64,000 bases of DNA, taken from positions 1 through 64,000 of the forward strand of contig JACGCK010000022.1 in the NCBI GenBank assembly GCA_014925825.1, given 5' to 3'. This document shows positions 11,707-27,041 of this stretch, piece after piece; the first letter of the stretch is position 1; every line of letters begins with the position of its first letter. A program made the position numbers and the translations under genes. A model generated the notes under the pieces. It did no database searches and had not been told where the DNA came from. It was given only the letters and a program-made list of their open reading frames with translations. This DNA is from Pholiota molesta (Eukaryota; Basidiomycota; Agaricomycetes; Agaricales; Strophariaceae).

Positions 11707-14700
11707 TTACTTCCCTCCCTTCTTTCCACCTTTGCGTTCTTTGCGCTTTCTGCCAATGATAGCGCCAAGCGGGTTGGGATTTGGCTCTTTGGCTGGGGCT
11801 GGTTCGGTTTTGGGTGTCACCTTATCCTCAGATTTGGCTGACACTCGTCGCTTTTTGGGTGATGGTTCTTCCGTCCATCCTTTTCTCTCTTGTGCTTTTT
11901 GTCAACAGACTTGGCAGCGCCGCCATGATCCTGAAAACAGAAAAAGACAAGTTAGAACATGCAAATAACAATTCAGGAGATAATCCGAGAAGGCTTACAG
12001 CTGGGTGTTGTTGGTTTTTCTGCGACGCGGCTCGGCGCTGCACCACCTCGATGTTCTCGATGGAAAACTCGACAATGAGCGACCCCTTGCCCGCCTTCTT
12101 ACCGCGGCCCTCGTTCGCGATCTCCTCCTTCAGCCGCTTGATGCGCGCCTCATCGCGCTCGCCCTCCGCCTTCGCGCGCTCCATCTTCAGCAGGTGCGCG
12201 AGCTCGTCCGTCCACCACGCCTCGAGCAGCGGGCCGACCGCGGCGTTGTTGTTCGCCCAGCGCAGGACGCGCAGCGCGTCCGAGTGCCGGTGCAGCTCGA
12301 CGAAGCCGTAGCCCTTGCTGCGGCCCTTGCCCGTGAGCGGGTCCACGCGCTCCGCCTGCCGCACGATCTTGGTCTGCTTCACGCCGGTGTCGCGCCCGGC
12401 GAAGCGCTTCTTGCTCTTCTTCTTCGCCTCGCCTTCCGCTTCGTCATCATCGTCTTCCGCCTCCTCCTCTTTTGCCCTTGGCCTTGCCTTGGCCGGTTGG
12501 CTGGCTTCGTCCTCCGGCTTGGTGCGGGAGGGTCGGCGAGCTCGTCGGCGCTGAGAGGCGACCTGGGCTCTGCTTAACTTCTGCGTTGAACGCCTTGATG
12601 GCGTATGTCGTTAGCGTTGAGCATGCGCTCGGTGACGAAGATGGGTATCTGCCGCACACTGAGGCGCGTTTTGGAGATGAAGAGGGAGGGGTTCGATTTG
12701 AGGAGCGCACGGCGGGCGTTGAAGGAGCTCGTCCGGCGCTCGACTTCGGAGGAGTCAAGTTTCAGCGCGGTGTATTGGGCATGATAACTTGAGGAGATGA
12801 TATCAGTAGGTCTATATGTCATAAGGAAATGAGTAGAACGACCCCCTTCGCGGAGAAGATACATATTGCGCTTGTCTGCTTTTCTCGGGCTTTTCGTTGT
12901 CCTGTTTTAACTTGCCGCAACATCTCGGGTGACGGCTCGGATAACATCGAGTGTGCGCCCGTGCAGTACGAGACTATGGGCCAGACTTGACGATGGATCC
13001 GGTGTTAGGATAGAAGGTAACGAGAAAGGATTTTTCTTGGGCTGCGGAGGACGATAAATTGTCAAAGTTGTGTGCAGGATATGGTAGAAAGCATACCACA
13101 ATCGTCTGGCCAGTAGTTTCACTCCGTAGCAGATCGCTTTGTTGTATCACCCGATCTGCGTCTTCCAAATTCCAGAAACATGCAAATCCGGTTCCTCTTG
13201 ACCGTCCGGTAGCAGGGTCCATGGTAATTCGCGCATATCGTAGAGGTCCAAAGGAGCGGAACCTAGAATCGCTCAAAAAATCATAGAATTAAGAGATGTC
13301 ACGAGAAAACTTACAATGTCCTCAGCTCGTCTTCAGTAGCGTCGAAGGGGATATTGCGGATGAAAAGTGTCGTGCCCGTTTCTGGGGGCGGTAGCTGTGG
13401 CTTAACAGGTTCCTCATTCTCGCTATCCCCAGCCTGCGAATCGCTCTCATCACTCTCTCCTTCGCTTCCGCTGTGCACACCCAGCCCATCATCATCGCTG
13501 TCCTCCTCGCTGCTCTCGTCGTCGTCGCTGCCTGATGCGTTGTCCATGTCGACGTCTTCCTCGATTTTCGCCTTCTCCTCCTTCCACTTCTCCTTGCTGA
13601 GCGCCCAATCGACCGCTATCACGCGCTCCGTCGCCCGCTTGTCGTCGGCCTCCTTCTCCATGTCCTCGTCCTCGTCCTCTTCTTCTGCTTCTTCATCCAC
13701 CTCCTCGTCCTCGGCCCTTTCTTGCTCGCAGCGGCAGCAGCAGCAGCGGCCTTCTTTTCCAAGCGGTTCAGCTTCTTCTTCTTCTGCTTCGCCTGCGCGA
13801 GCGTCTGCGCGGTGCCCGCGCGGAGCACCATCCCGTTGCACCCCGCGATCGCGCGCTCCGCGTCCTTCCGGCTCAGCATCCACACGAACGCGAAGCCCTT
13901 CGTGCGCGGCTTGCGCGCGCCCGCGTACGCCGCCGCCGCTGCCGCCGCGGTGCTGCTCTCCGCCGCGCCCTCCTCCTCCTTCGCTATTGGCGTCTCCTTC
14001 GTTGTTGGCGTCGCCGGATCCTTCCCTGAGGCGGCGGCCGGCTTCTCGTCCAGGGGGATGTGCACGGAGTGGATGGGCCCGTACGGGAGGAACACGGCGC
14101 GCAGGTCCTGCTCGCTCGCGTTGAAGGGGATGTTGCGCACGATCAGGCGGCTTGCGTGGCTCGGCGCGGCGGCGGCGGAAGCGGCCTTGCCCTTGGGGTC
14201 GGTGGTGGCTTTGGATTTTGGGGCAGGGACGGGTTTGGAGAGGACGTCGAGGCGCTTTTTGAGCGTGACGGACAAGAGGCAGCCTTTGTAGACGTGCGCG
14301 TGGAGCTTGGCGACGGCGTCGCTTGCGTGGCCGGGGTTCGCGAACAGGACGTGGGCTGCGAAGATCAGTTTTTAGATGATTGGAAAAGAGGGGAGGGCGG
14401 CGTACCTGTGCTGGGATCTTCCGTGCCTGAGTCGTCTTTGATGGGCCAATCTACTTTTTCTGCGCCCGTGTACTTGCGGATCTTTTTCCAGAGCACTTTC
14501 GCGTCGATGGAGGGAGGGAGGCCGGAGACGACGATGGTGCGGGTGGCGAGTGGGTCGTGGGGAAGCCTGGGCTGACGAGGGGCGGGTCGGGGTTTTGGCT
14601 CCTTCTTTACTGATTCTCCATCTTTGTCTTTGGGCTGTGATGAATTTATAAAGAGATTCAGCAGGGTATTCTGGGTAGAACACATACCTTGGAGTCCGCC

Positions 14701-15052
14701 CACTGAACACGCAGCTTTCTGTTCACGAGGTTGATGCCGTCCTTCGAGAGCGTTTCGTACGCACTCTCCGCATCCTCCTTCAGGGCAAACGATACGTATC
14801 CGACACCCTTCGAGACCCCGGTCCCCTGCTCCGTCACCACAAACGCCGATCTCACAGGCGCGATATCGGAGAACAGGGTCTGCAGGTCGACCGAGGTTGC
14901 AGAATAGGGCAGGTTCGATACGAAAAGAGTCGAGCTGGGATAGTCGTTAGCAAGGTGTTAGCTGGGCGTAGAAGAGGATGGTACCCATGGGATATAGCAT
15001 CGCCCTCTTCCCGTTCTTTCCGCTTTCCTAGCGTCTTGTCTTTGGCGTCCAT
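11707..15052 (-). CDS. NOP4: Nucleolar RNA-binding protein Nop4/RBM28 (multiple RRM domains)
   Basis: A nucleolar protein needed for 60S ribosome biogenesis and rRNA processing. The start is MDAKDKTLGKRKERE at 15052 and the stop is at 11707-11709 after a basic tail (GRKRKERKGGKKGGK). At least four RNA-recognition motifs are visible: STLFVSNLPYSAT...GVGYVSF, TIVVSGLPPSID, RLIVRNIPFNASEQDLRAVF...KGFAFVWM, and TLFIRNIPFDATEDELRTLF...GTGFACFW. A long acidic Asp/Glu/Ser stretch lies between RRM3 and RRM4, and a degenerate C-terminal RRM contains SKGYGFVELHRHSDALRVLR. This order matches yeast Nop4 and human RBM28. Local GC is high. Frame breaks occur near 13715-13720 (an AAAGGG run) and in 12560-12620, and probably near 12850. 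The gene is surely functional, so these are likely sequence errors. Confidence 0.88.
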
Positions 15053-15165
15053 CAGGCGTATATGGAGAAAGCGTTGTTAACTTTTTCTGCCCACAAAAGA
15101 AGCAGTTCCCACGCTCAGCATCTCAAGCTTATCAGATAAGGCCTGGGGTACAAGTATACAGCCAA

Positions 15166-16068
15166 CTACGGTACGCGCACGGTGCCCTCCATAACTTCCA
15201 CTGCGCCGCCAGTCAACTCAATCACAGCAATCTCGCCATCCTCCCCAATATCTACGTCAACCACGATCTCGCTCCTCCGCCCCATCTCCACTCCTTGCAG
15301 TATACCGATCGTATGCGTGCCCGGCCCCCTCTTCTTCGCGAGCCACCCCGCCAGCGTTGACGCCGCCGACCCCGTCGCCGGGTCCTCGAGCGCGCCATCG
15401 AACATCCGCGTGCGCACGACCCCGTCCGCCCGCTCGTAGAACGCGTACACGCCCGCGAACCCGGCCCACGCGCCCAGGCCGGGGAGCGCGAGGCGCTCGG
15501 GGGGCTGCATGCGCGCGAGCGCGTCTTCTGACGTGAGCTGCAGGAGGAGGAAGGTCATGCCTTTCACGATGGACGCGACCGCCTCCGCGCCGTCCACGCC
15601 GTTCGCGTAGTCCGCAGACGCCAGGTGGGGCTGGAGCGCCTTGACGCGGGGGTGCTTGTATGGTGCGTGCACCTTGAAATCCGTCGGCACGCGAACGCGG
15701 ACGCCCTTGATCGCCGGCGCGCCTACAGCCTCCACCGGGATATCGCCTGCCTTGGTCCTCAACGTGACGCGGTCCAGCCCCGGATTCTGGGAGAGCAGGT
15801 ACCAGCCGCTGCCCACCGTCGGGTGCCCCGCGAAAGGCAGCTCGGCGTCCGTCGTGAAAATGTCGATGGTGGTGGGCTCATTGGTCAGGTCGCCTTCGTG
15901 CAGGAAAACCGTCTCGGAGAGGTTGAATTCGCGCGCGATCGTTTGCTTTTGGGCCTGCGAGAGCTCCCCGGGGAAGTCCTTTGGGATGCGCACGATGGCG
16001 AGTGGGTTGCCCGCGAAATGCTGCGACGTGAAGACGTCGAGAGTCGTGAATTTCAGTCTGAGAGCCAT
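15166..16068 (-). CDS. PhzF-family (phenazine biosynthesis-like) isomerase/epimerase
   Basis: A single intact exon of about 300 codons, the usual PhzF size. The start MALRLKFTTLDVFTSQ is preferred over an in-frame ATG 51 bases upstream, because the PhzF beta-strand begins at once. Family landmarks are FAGNPLAIV, the active-site segment NLSETVF with its catalytic Glu, ELPFAGHPTVGSGW, and the C-terminal DPATGSAASTLAGWL loop. The fold is a two-domain diaminopimelate-epimerase-like cleft. Known members isomerise small acids; most fungal members have no assigned substrate, and the name does not imply phenazine production. It is probably cytosolic. It follows NOP4 on the same strand with its own promoter space. 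Confidence 0.92.
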   Translation of the reverse strand: MALRLKFTTLDVFTSQHFAGNPLAIVRIPKDFPGELSQAQKQTIAREFNLSETVFLHEGDLTNEPTTIDIFTTDAELPFAGHPTVGSGWYLLSQNPGLDRVTLRTKAGDIPVEAVGAPAIKGVRVRVPTDFKVHAPYKHPRVKALQPHLASADYANGVDGAEAVASIVKGMTFLLLQLTSEDALARMQPPERLALPGLGAWAGFAGVYAFYERADGVVRTRMFDGALEDPATGSAASTLAGWLAKKRGPGTHTIGILQGVEMGRRSEIVVDVDIGEDGEIAVIELTGGAVEVMEGTVRVP

Positions 16069-16390
16069 ACCGTCGAGGTGGTATGATAGAGAAGCGAGAT
16101 CAGTTGCAGACGTTATCACATTTTATAGGCATTTAGGGCTGGTGTGATTCTAAGATGAGTCACATTTATTCGTCCATGACTTAATTTGTTTGGACTCGAG
16201 TAAGTCCATACATGCCAAGTGTGCTTGGTGATAGGAGTTCTGCGCTGACCGCGGCTCTCAGAGTTCTTAATGATTGCATTCGCGCTTGATTCGTCAGTAT
16301 TCACGAATCGCGGATCTATATCGACCTCTAGTTACTTATATTCAAATGTCTGCATGTACCTGCGACAAATTATGACGACCACGATGCATA

Positions 16391-17338
16391 TCAAGGGCCT
16401 CGGAAAGCCGTATGTAGCTCTGTCTGCTCTTCTTTTGTGAGCCCCATCCTTCCTCTCCAGTGCGAAGGGAACGCAGGCACCTCCGACGGACCCAGAGGTC
16501 TGACGCCTTGCTTGAGGTCCTCACATGCCTTAGCGATCAGAGAAGGCGCGTCCTCTGGTTTCACGAGCCCCAACCTAATTGCCATGAGTCGCGAAAAGAA
16601 ATGCAATTATAACTTACGCACCATTCGCCTTGCGGGAAACACAGCACATTCGCAGCGAACCTTCATCGAAAATAAATAAAGAGCTCAGCAAAGGCTGGTC
16701 GAAGAGAAACCGCAGCCTTACTTGTGTCCCCCGACATGCCCCACTGCCCCGACCTTGATGTGCGCCGCAGGCCCCGCCGGATCTCTCTCCCGCGCCCGCG
16801 CGACAGACGCCACCAGCGCGTCGTACACCGCCAGCCCGCGCTGCCCGCACCGGCAGTCGCGCGCGCCGTGCGTGCAGACGTAGAAGTGCGCCTCGTTCTG
16901 CGTGGCGCTGGTCGGGGGGCCCTGTACGTGTCGCTCGATCGCCGCACCGACGGCGTCGACATTGCGCAGCGACACATGCGGGAGCTCCAGGCGTCCGCCG
17001 CGGTGCGAGAAGACCGTCGCTGCCTGTTCGTCCGCGTCCGCGTCCTGGTGTCGGTGGTCGTCTGAGGACCACGCGAAGTTAACAAGGCCGCCCCATTGCG
17101 TCGCTCGTGCTTGGAGCTCTTGCGACAGGGGCGTCTTATAGACAGACGGGAAGTCTGTGGGCGGGCGGGAGGAGTGCAGGAGGATGTAGCATTTGTGAAT
17201 GGGCGCGTTCGGTTCGAGCTGTCCGTCGAAATACTGGGGAACCGCGTCATCCGGCTGCTGCGGTTTGGGTCGTGATGTGGTGAATGGGCGCATCCATTGG
17301 AAGGGTAGTACGGTGCGCCGCAGTGTACTGGAGATCAT
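16391..17338 (-). CDS. AIM32: Aim32/Apd1-type thioredoxin-like [2Fe-2S] protein
   Basis: A sucrase/ferredoxin-like family protein. The N-terminus (MISSTLRRTVLPFQWMRPF) is basic and Ser/Thr-rich like a mitochondrial presequence. This supports the matrix protein Aim32 over the cytosolic Apd1. The iron-sulphur ligands of the family are visible: two Cys nine residues apart in CTHGARDCRCG and two His in HVGGHKFAAN. Three exons: the second joins GGHK to FAANVLCFPQGEW, and the last starts LGLVKPEDAP after a GTGCGT donor and ends TAFRGP. All phases close and no frame break is present. It lies 322 bp from PhzF on the same strand. Confidence 0.85.
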
Positions 17339-18162
17339 TTCAGGACGCAGGATAGAAACTGTTCAGGACTGCGAGGGTCCTTTCGTGAAAGATCCTTTCG
17401 TGAATTGTAATTTGAGGTCTGCATGGGTGCTCGGTAAGGTTGATATTTCAGACAAAGATGATGACATGATATTCTCCGATATTCTGTGCGCGTTCCAACC
17501 ACGTGACTTTTTTATTGACGCGTCGCGTGGGACGCGTCGCGATTGTGATGGACGGTGGCACTGGCATGGATGGATAAAGCGCCATGGACCCCAAAAATAT
17601 GTACGTGGCGTGGACAAATTGGTGCTTTAGCAATCTGGGCTCCATATACATACATACATATTACAATTTTTGTACAAGAATTGAGACGAGCAGGAACTAA
17701 AGCAACAAGATCTGATAGTTAGACAGATTCATACAATAGAAAATCAGTTGCCTAATTCTATTCGAGGATTAAATTTCTCTATTCACACGGCTCGCATTAT
17801 ATGAGCCTACTTCGGGCATCGGTGAAGATGTCTTCTTCAACTTCTTTTAAAGGAGAAAAATGACAGAGACATCATCCCAAACAGAGCTAGTGGCAACTGA
17901 TTGGCCACCTCATTTTGTGCGGTGCGCTAGATGGCCGATAACAAAGTGTGCATGACGCCCGAGCGTATATCTTAGTCAAGGCCGATCTTTTTACTTCTCA
18001 AATAGATTCCATCACTGTATCTGTGCATTTATTCGTTTCTATTCATTTCCATGGTTGGCGTTTAAAAGCGTGCCCATTTTACATGGCAAAATCATTAGTA
18101 TCTCCTGCATTCCACCTTTTTACCTCTATCTCAACTTTTCTCAAGCACCTTCCCAAGACAAA
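17339..18162. other. Intergenic region without recognised gene
   Basis: AT-rich sequence between the divergent AIM32 and SDR genes. It probably holds both promoters. A direct repeat of tcctttcgtgaa occurs near 17377-17405, and a short (taca)n run near 17648-17662. No RNA gene or protein motif was seen. Confidence 0.4.
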
Positions 18163-19058
18163 ATGCCATTCTGGTTGATTACTGGCTCGAACAGGGGAAT
18201 TGGTTATGGCCTGGTGGAGAATCTGGTACGCTTCGCTACGTCTCTCTCTAGAACACGATACTGAAACTAAGCTATGTAGCTCAAGAAAGAGAACACCTTT
18301 GTAATCGCGGCTGCTCGCAATGCTAACGCTCCCTCGCTCACAGATCTGGCTTCCAAGCACCCTGATACCCTCAAGGTCGTCGAATTGGACATTACAAGCC
18401 AGGAAAGTGTGGATAAAGCTGTGGCAATCGTTACCCCTCTCCTCCTAAATGGCCTCGATTACCTCATCAACAATGCTGGCGCAAACCCTCAACCGACCGT
18501 TAAATTTGATGACCTGTAAGGCTGGCTCTGCCTTTCCTCCACATAGCGAAACCGTAAAATTGACTGGCTCGCGTATCTGCCAGCGATCTCGACCTCTTCG
18601 CAGAGGAGATAGGGTTCAACACCACGGCGCCTCTTCGCGTCTCCCGCGCCTACTCCGTTGCCAAAGCTGCTCTTAATATGTGCGTATTTTTACTTCGACT
18701 CTTTCCAGCCGCACTCAAGCTATTTAAAAGGCTCGCGCACAAGTGGGCAGCCACCCTCAAATACGAAGGCGTCATTACCGCTGCTGTTCATCCAGGTATG
18801 CAGATAATTCTGGCCTGCTTGATCAATATTTATCCTGACTTTGAACCGTGATACTTAGGGTGGACTCAAACCCCTCTTGGTGAAGGCATCAATGAATGGA
18901 TGGAAAAATATGCCGCTCATGTCCGTCACTTTACGCCTGGAGAATCTGCAGACAACGTCGTCAAAGTTTCTGAAGCCCTCACCCTGGAGAAGACAGGCCG
19001 TTGACAGGCCGCCACAGGCGCGTTCTGGCACGCAGATGGTACCAGCTTGCCCTGGTAA
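18163..19058 (+). CDS. Short-chain dehydrogenase/reductase (SDR), probably inactive
   Basis: NAD(P)-dependent oxidoreductase family with a Rossmann fold. The start at 18163 gives MPFWLITGSNRGIGYGLVEN, containing the dinucleotide motif TGSNRGIG. LDYLINNAG follows, and later AYSVAKAALNM with the Tyr-x-x-x-Lys catalytic pair, then LAHKWAATLKYEG and VHPGWTQTPLG. About 40 residues normally found between the NNAG motif and the active-site Tyr, including the strand with the catalytic Ser, are absent. Only a 55-base intron-like gap (about 18517-18580) stands there. Near the C-terminus a 21-base insertion-like repeat brings an in-frame TGA at 19002-19004, after which the expected GAFWHADGTSLPW is read in the same frame. 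The gene is therefore likely a relic, or a shortened protein without normal SDR activity. Confidence 0.75.
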
Positions 19059-21004
19059 TTAATGTCGTTTTCGATTAGTCTTTTGGCGCACATCCTGTAA
19101 TTGTAATAAATATTTTCTTTCAAACAATACATGTCAGCCTTATATTATCCGTTACGCGCTGAAGGGCGCCAAAAGGGCGCTCGAAGGGCGCTCAGCGCTA
19201 ACCGCTTTTCCCGGACCGTCGCTCTCATGATCACTGCGACTCACGTGCTGTAGATCGCACAGCCACCGCAATGCGGCGTAGAGTTGCCGCCGGACGACAA
19301 CCACAGTTACAGTTCTTTCACTGGCACTATCATCTCAACGTCAACATTCAAACTTACACTGCCCTATTCATCTCCTTTCCGCCAGTTTCGGTCCTTTCGT
19401 GTTCTCCTAAGCTCGTAGATCTCTGCCTGCTATGACTCGTTTATCCTTGAGGGGATACCTTTTCGCGTCGCATGTATCGTTTCAAAAGGTCTGAGTAAGG
19501 ATCTGAATTCTGTGCGTTATTTTTGGCTATGAAATGGGTACAACGGCCTGGGCTGTCCCAGGTGAGCGCCAACCTTTCCCGTAAGTGCATAGGAATGTAT
19601 ACTGACATTCAGTGCGTATCATTCGTTACTAAGCTCGGGGAGTCAGATAGCTTTGAACCGATACATTTTTGAACATAGCTCTGTCTAACCGGCAGGGTGG
19701 AGTCGTTGCCAATCAGTTAAACGACGTCTACGGGTTTGGCGCACCGAAAAGATCTCTACTCAACCCTATTCAGGCTTCAGCGCTCTATTGGTCTATAGGG
19801 CAGTTCGCCCAGTTTGCGCGCATCAGGAGCTGCTGCTTGACCATCTTGGTGTCTAGTGTCTTTTGTGGCACATATGAGTGACATTTCTCTACGCGGAATA
19901 CCCTTCCGCAAAATGGTTTCACCACGTCTGAGCGCTGTTTCTAGCCGTTCGATCCACCCTGGGACCGAAATATGGGAATATGAAAGACGGCACTGCGACC
20001 AAGATTGCGTTGTCCTTTGCTCATATCGTATCCATATTCCATGTTTCAATTCCTCTCGATGCGATGAGCGCAGTCAACGTGGGATCGATATTTTTTTCTC
20101 CCAGAGGGCCCCAATGCTTAGCGGGCCTCGGAGCACTTTCTTGGATATCTGGCTACATACAAGATAAGGGGGTAATTGGATTGGGAGACGTAAGGGGCGC
20201 GCCGACGCGTAACCTCTCGACTGACTGCAAGCCCAAATCTTGCATCCTGATTTCAAATGGTCGACTCAAAGGCCCGTAAAAGCTCGCCCAAATCTTCTTT
20301 CTACTTTACTCGCTCAAAGTGGTGAACCTGAATTTTTTTCGGCCAGGAACAAGGCCTCCGCTTCCAGTGAACAAAACGCGAGCAGAGTCTTCAATATCGG
20401 TCCCATGCTCAGATCGCCGAAGGTCGCGACGCATCTACCTTTTTTACCTTGCTCTCTGATGATCAATCATCAAAGAGCATTTTCCACCACCGCTCGTTCC
20501 GGATATCTTCCCAACCGAGAGCAAACGATATGCTCATTTTAACGTTTTACAGCTGAGCTTTGCAGCCGATCTCAGTGAGTGACTGAGAGATGCCTCGTCA
20601 TCAGGCGCTATTGAAAGAAAGCTAAATTTGTCGATTTCAGGGCGAGATGTAGCTGCATATGTAATTGACTGTCGAGACATAGCTGACTGGTACAATGTGA
20701 TTCACAATTTGTGTGAACGGAGTCGGCAGGCATCTAATCTTAAATCTACTCGGTAGCACTGGTGGCACCTCCATTCAACTAAATCCACAGTCGATGTGGG
20801 CTATGCCATACCCAAGCAAGAAAGTGGTGCGTAAACAATTGTTTCAAGTGTAGCATTACTAACTGTTTTAATGCAATGCTGTAATGGTCAAATGCACACT
20901 CCGAGGACTCGACTTTGGACGGTTCCAATAATGGACCAAGTCTATCACCGCTAAATATAAAGTCGGTTTATTTTTGCCCTGAGCGCTAAGCGACATTGCG
21001 GAAA
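19059..21004. other. Long intergenic region, possible gene relics
   Basis: No gene can be supported. A GC-rich patch at 19155-19200 has repeated gggcgct units. Plus-strand open frames at 19669-19881 (GGVVANQLNDVYGFG) and 19980-20279 look protein-like, but they have stops between them and match no family I know. They could be remnants of one degraded gene. The last 300 bases are the upstream region of the GMC oxidoreductase. Confidence 0.3.
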
Positions 21005-21012
21005 TATAAAAG
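21005..21012 (+). promoter_or_regulatory. TATA box of the GMC oxidoreductase
   Basis: TATAAAAG lies 48 bases before the start codon at 21060, with a pyrimidine/CTCAACTC-rich leader between. Both the sequence and the spacing fit a core promoter of a highly expressed secreted enzyme. Confidence 0.5.
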
Positions 21013-21059
21013 CCTCTACGAGACTTGCAGTAGAACTCAACTCAGTTTCGTCTTCTGCC

Positions 21060-23432
<2,373 letters not shown>

Positions 23433-24574
23433 ACTATTCAATCTCATCTCTATCCTTATTTAATAAAATTCATTCTGTTTTTGATGTTTTGTTTTTATGT
23501 ACCTAATTATTCCTATGTATTTCTTATTGAAAGCCTGTTTTTAGATTTGGGTCCGTAAAATCAGAATATAGACGCTTTTATTTGATATCAATTGAATGAC
23601 CAGCCGGGACATATAACTCGGATTCTTGCTCAACACAGTTTCACGAAAGGACATCAATCAAAGGTGACTTGTGAGCTATATCACTCCACATCGAAGGGTG
23701 GTATGCATCACCCCGATCCCTGCTCTAGTTTTGCTTCTTCCTGCGCTGAGTTTTTCTCAGGTACCCAAGGATCACATCAACGTCCAATATAAAGAAAACA
23801 TATAAGTAGTATTTTTGGCGGCTCTGTCATATTTGCAGTATGTACGGTTTCCATAGTTGAAAAGTCAGATGAATCATCTCAGGATTTACACAGACATAAT
23901 GATATATATAACTCTCAGTTAGACAGAATATGCTCTCGATATCAATCAAAAGTGATGACCGTCCCATAAAAAATCTAAGAGGGTCTGTCAGTCAAATACT
24001 CCGGAAATGTGTTGAATCTACTAAGCGCTAACAGCGGTTGATGAACTCTTTCTGTGAAATTTGTGAAGTGTTTTCCTATCTCACCTACTCTGCTCTGCAT
24101 GCAAAAATAGAGCAGAATAAAAATATATTCTGATCCATGTCGAGTGTTCAAACTTCCTTTCATTCTCCTCCAGCTTAGCGAGCGCTTAGTCGATTGTCTA
24201 AAAATAACGCGATACAGGTACGCGACCATTTCATAGTGCAGGCTTTAAGTCAATTTTAAGCGGTGCATTGATAATCGCACTTGCTCGAGAAAGATTTATT
24301 GATGTCGGGAGTCAGAGGTCTATATTTCAGTATCTGCATATCTTGGACAGCTTATGTAGGCGTCTATGTGTTGATCCTCGGAGGTACCAACAAACCGATA
24401 GTTCCAAGCGTACTTACCCTGGCCTAATGTACTTACTAGACTGAGCCACACAATCGTTGAACTTATGACGCTCCCTTGATCATTAGAAATTCTAAAAGCT
24501 TTGACCAAAATGGATCCTGAGTTGTTACAAGTTTTTGGGTTACATAGTCCCAACTGCATGATGGAGAGAGTTCT
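23433..24574. other. Intergenic region between convergent genes
   Basis: AT-rich sequence downstream of the GMC gene, with polyadenylation-like aataaa text near 23461, and downstream of the TPI gene. Short open frames at 23592-23792 and 23975-24229 have no motif and unlike composition. No RNA gene was seen. Confidence 0.4.
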
Positions 24575-25591
<1,017 letters not shown>

Positions 25592-26629
25592 TGTTCTGGA
25601 TAATTTTTTTCCGTTAGAAAATTGGTCAATGGACTAGATGATACATACTTGGGTTGGAAGGTGGTCGGAAGACGTCGGATAGGAAGAGGTATCTAAGTTT
25701 ACAGTGTACTCATTAATTGATTTCTGCGGCGATTAGATCAGATACGCAGTCACGTGGCTGCATAAGTATGTGCGGAGCTCAAATTCCGCCAACTTCCGAG
25801 GTCTGACGACTCCACCTCTCCTCAAACTCTCCTTCAACTTGAACTCGCTCAACAACCTCAGTCCATACCTCCAATAGTCTTCCACGCTAAATCCTCTGAC
25901 AATTGCTATTGTATGCTGCTAAAGGATATATCTTTCCTTTCCACAGACCACTAAGGCTTGATATCGTTCCTGATGGGCCAGTTCAAAAGCTTCGATACAG
26001 TATACTTCAGGAAAGAAATTCTACACTACGTCAAGGAAACACCCCCGTCTACAGGCGCGTTTGCTCGTAGTAATATTTTGCCGATGCCAGACCTCTTTGG
26101 TAGAAAGCTTCTGGTTGTTCTTAACGCTGTTATCTCGCTCGACGCTCTGATTTGAACATTGCGCCAGGAGTCTAATCCTTGCTCAGTTCCCGTTCAACAG
26201 CGTCAGCGATTGGGCAACTTCTTTCAAACCAACCAAGCTTTATGGCGATGGTATCGTATCATTCAAACATTCATAGAAGGAATCACTCGGGCAATCGGCC
26301 GTCGGTATCAACCGTTCTGCTTTTATAGGCTCAAGGAACTTCGGACACGAAGTACATCATTAGCATCACCTGGTCACAGAATTTTCACATCAAAGAAGTT
26401 CAAACACAAAAATACACAATTCCTCTGATAGAACTTCTTTTTCTTGAATGAGCGACATACCTTCACACGCACCTCTGCAACTCATGGTCGAACTTGTGGC
26501 AGCATGACCGGGGTGTACGTTGGTCACGTATCGATACCTCGATAAAAGCAACTCGGCTTGGGTGTCAATAAATTCCATTGCGTTTTCTTTTCTCCGCCGA
26601 ATTCTGCAACACCTTACTTGATTCGAAGA
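25592..26629. other. Region upstream of TPI with unassigned open frame
   Basis: The first 300 bases are the TPI promoter. A plus-strand open frame from the ATG at 25972 to 26155 (62 codons, including FGRKLLVVLNAVISLD) and helical-looking text at 26180-26400 (RLGNFFQTNQALWRWYRI) could be exons of a degraded or unrecognised gene. No motif was identified. Confidence 0.25.
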
Positions 26630-27041
26630 ATGCGTTGGACAACGGCCATGCCATTTCTTCTAATCAGTGTCTCTCACTTGGATGTCCTTTGTAGGGCTGA
26701 TATTATCGCCTTTTCTGGAACTCTATGCGACGGAGATGCCGGGTCCGACGTTGCGTGCGATGGTTCCTGCCATTCCTTCTCGACTCGACATTCATTCCAA
26801 GTAAGTCACCCTTGTTTTAGTTTGAATATCTTCGGAATACAATGACAGCCGGTTGACGCTGTACGTTCATCCTTAGGTTGTAGCAACGGGCGCCCATTGC
26901 GTCACTGCGTTTCAGAACGCTAATTGCGATACACTTGTAGGGGTATTCCAAGGCCAGGGGAATTCGAGCTGCGTACATGTTAATACGGGCACGAGCGTAC
27001 AGTCATTCATATGTGCCGCTGATAACATCTGCGTGGCTTGA
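26630..27041 (+). CDS. Small secreted cysteine-rich protein
   Basis: Two exons (26630-26800 and 26877-27041) encode about 110 residues. A hydrophobic leader (MPFLLISVSHLDVLC, from the second ATG at 26648, or 26630) is followed by ADIIAFSGTLCDGDAGSDVA, then CDGSCHSFSTRHSF, GAHCVTAFQNANCDTL, GNSSCVHVNTGTSVQSF and ICAADNICVA. The mature part holds eight to nine cysteines in a spaced pattern. I recognise this layout from small secreted proteins that are common and unnamed in agaricomycetes. The function is unknown; such proteins are often effector candidates or cell-wall associated. The intron has GTAAGT and TTAG borders. The start codon is uncertain by six codons. Confidence 0.75.

Noticed and set aside
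13354..14291. Long plus-strand open frames rich in Ser, Arg and Ala opposite the RRM gene
   Set aside because: They are antisense shadows of the GC-rich acidic and Ala-rich parts of NOP4; the minus strand has clear RRM motifs and splice sites.
15625..16147. Plus-strand open frames of 150-170 codons
   Set aside because: They lie opposite the intact PhzF reading frame and have no motif of their own.
19669..20279. Plus-strand open frames suggesting a transporter relic
   Set aside because: Hydrophobic text is short and interrupted by stops, and I could not match any transporter motif.
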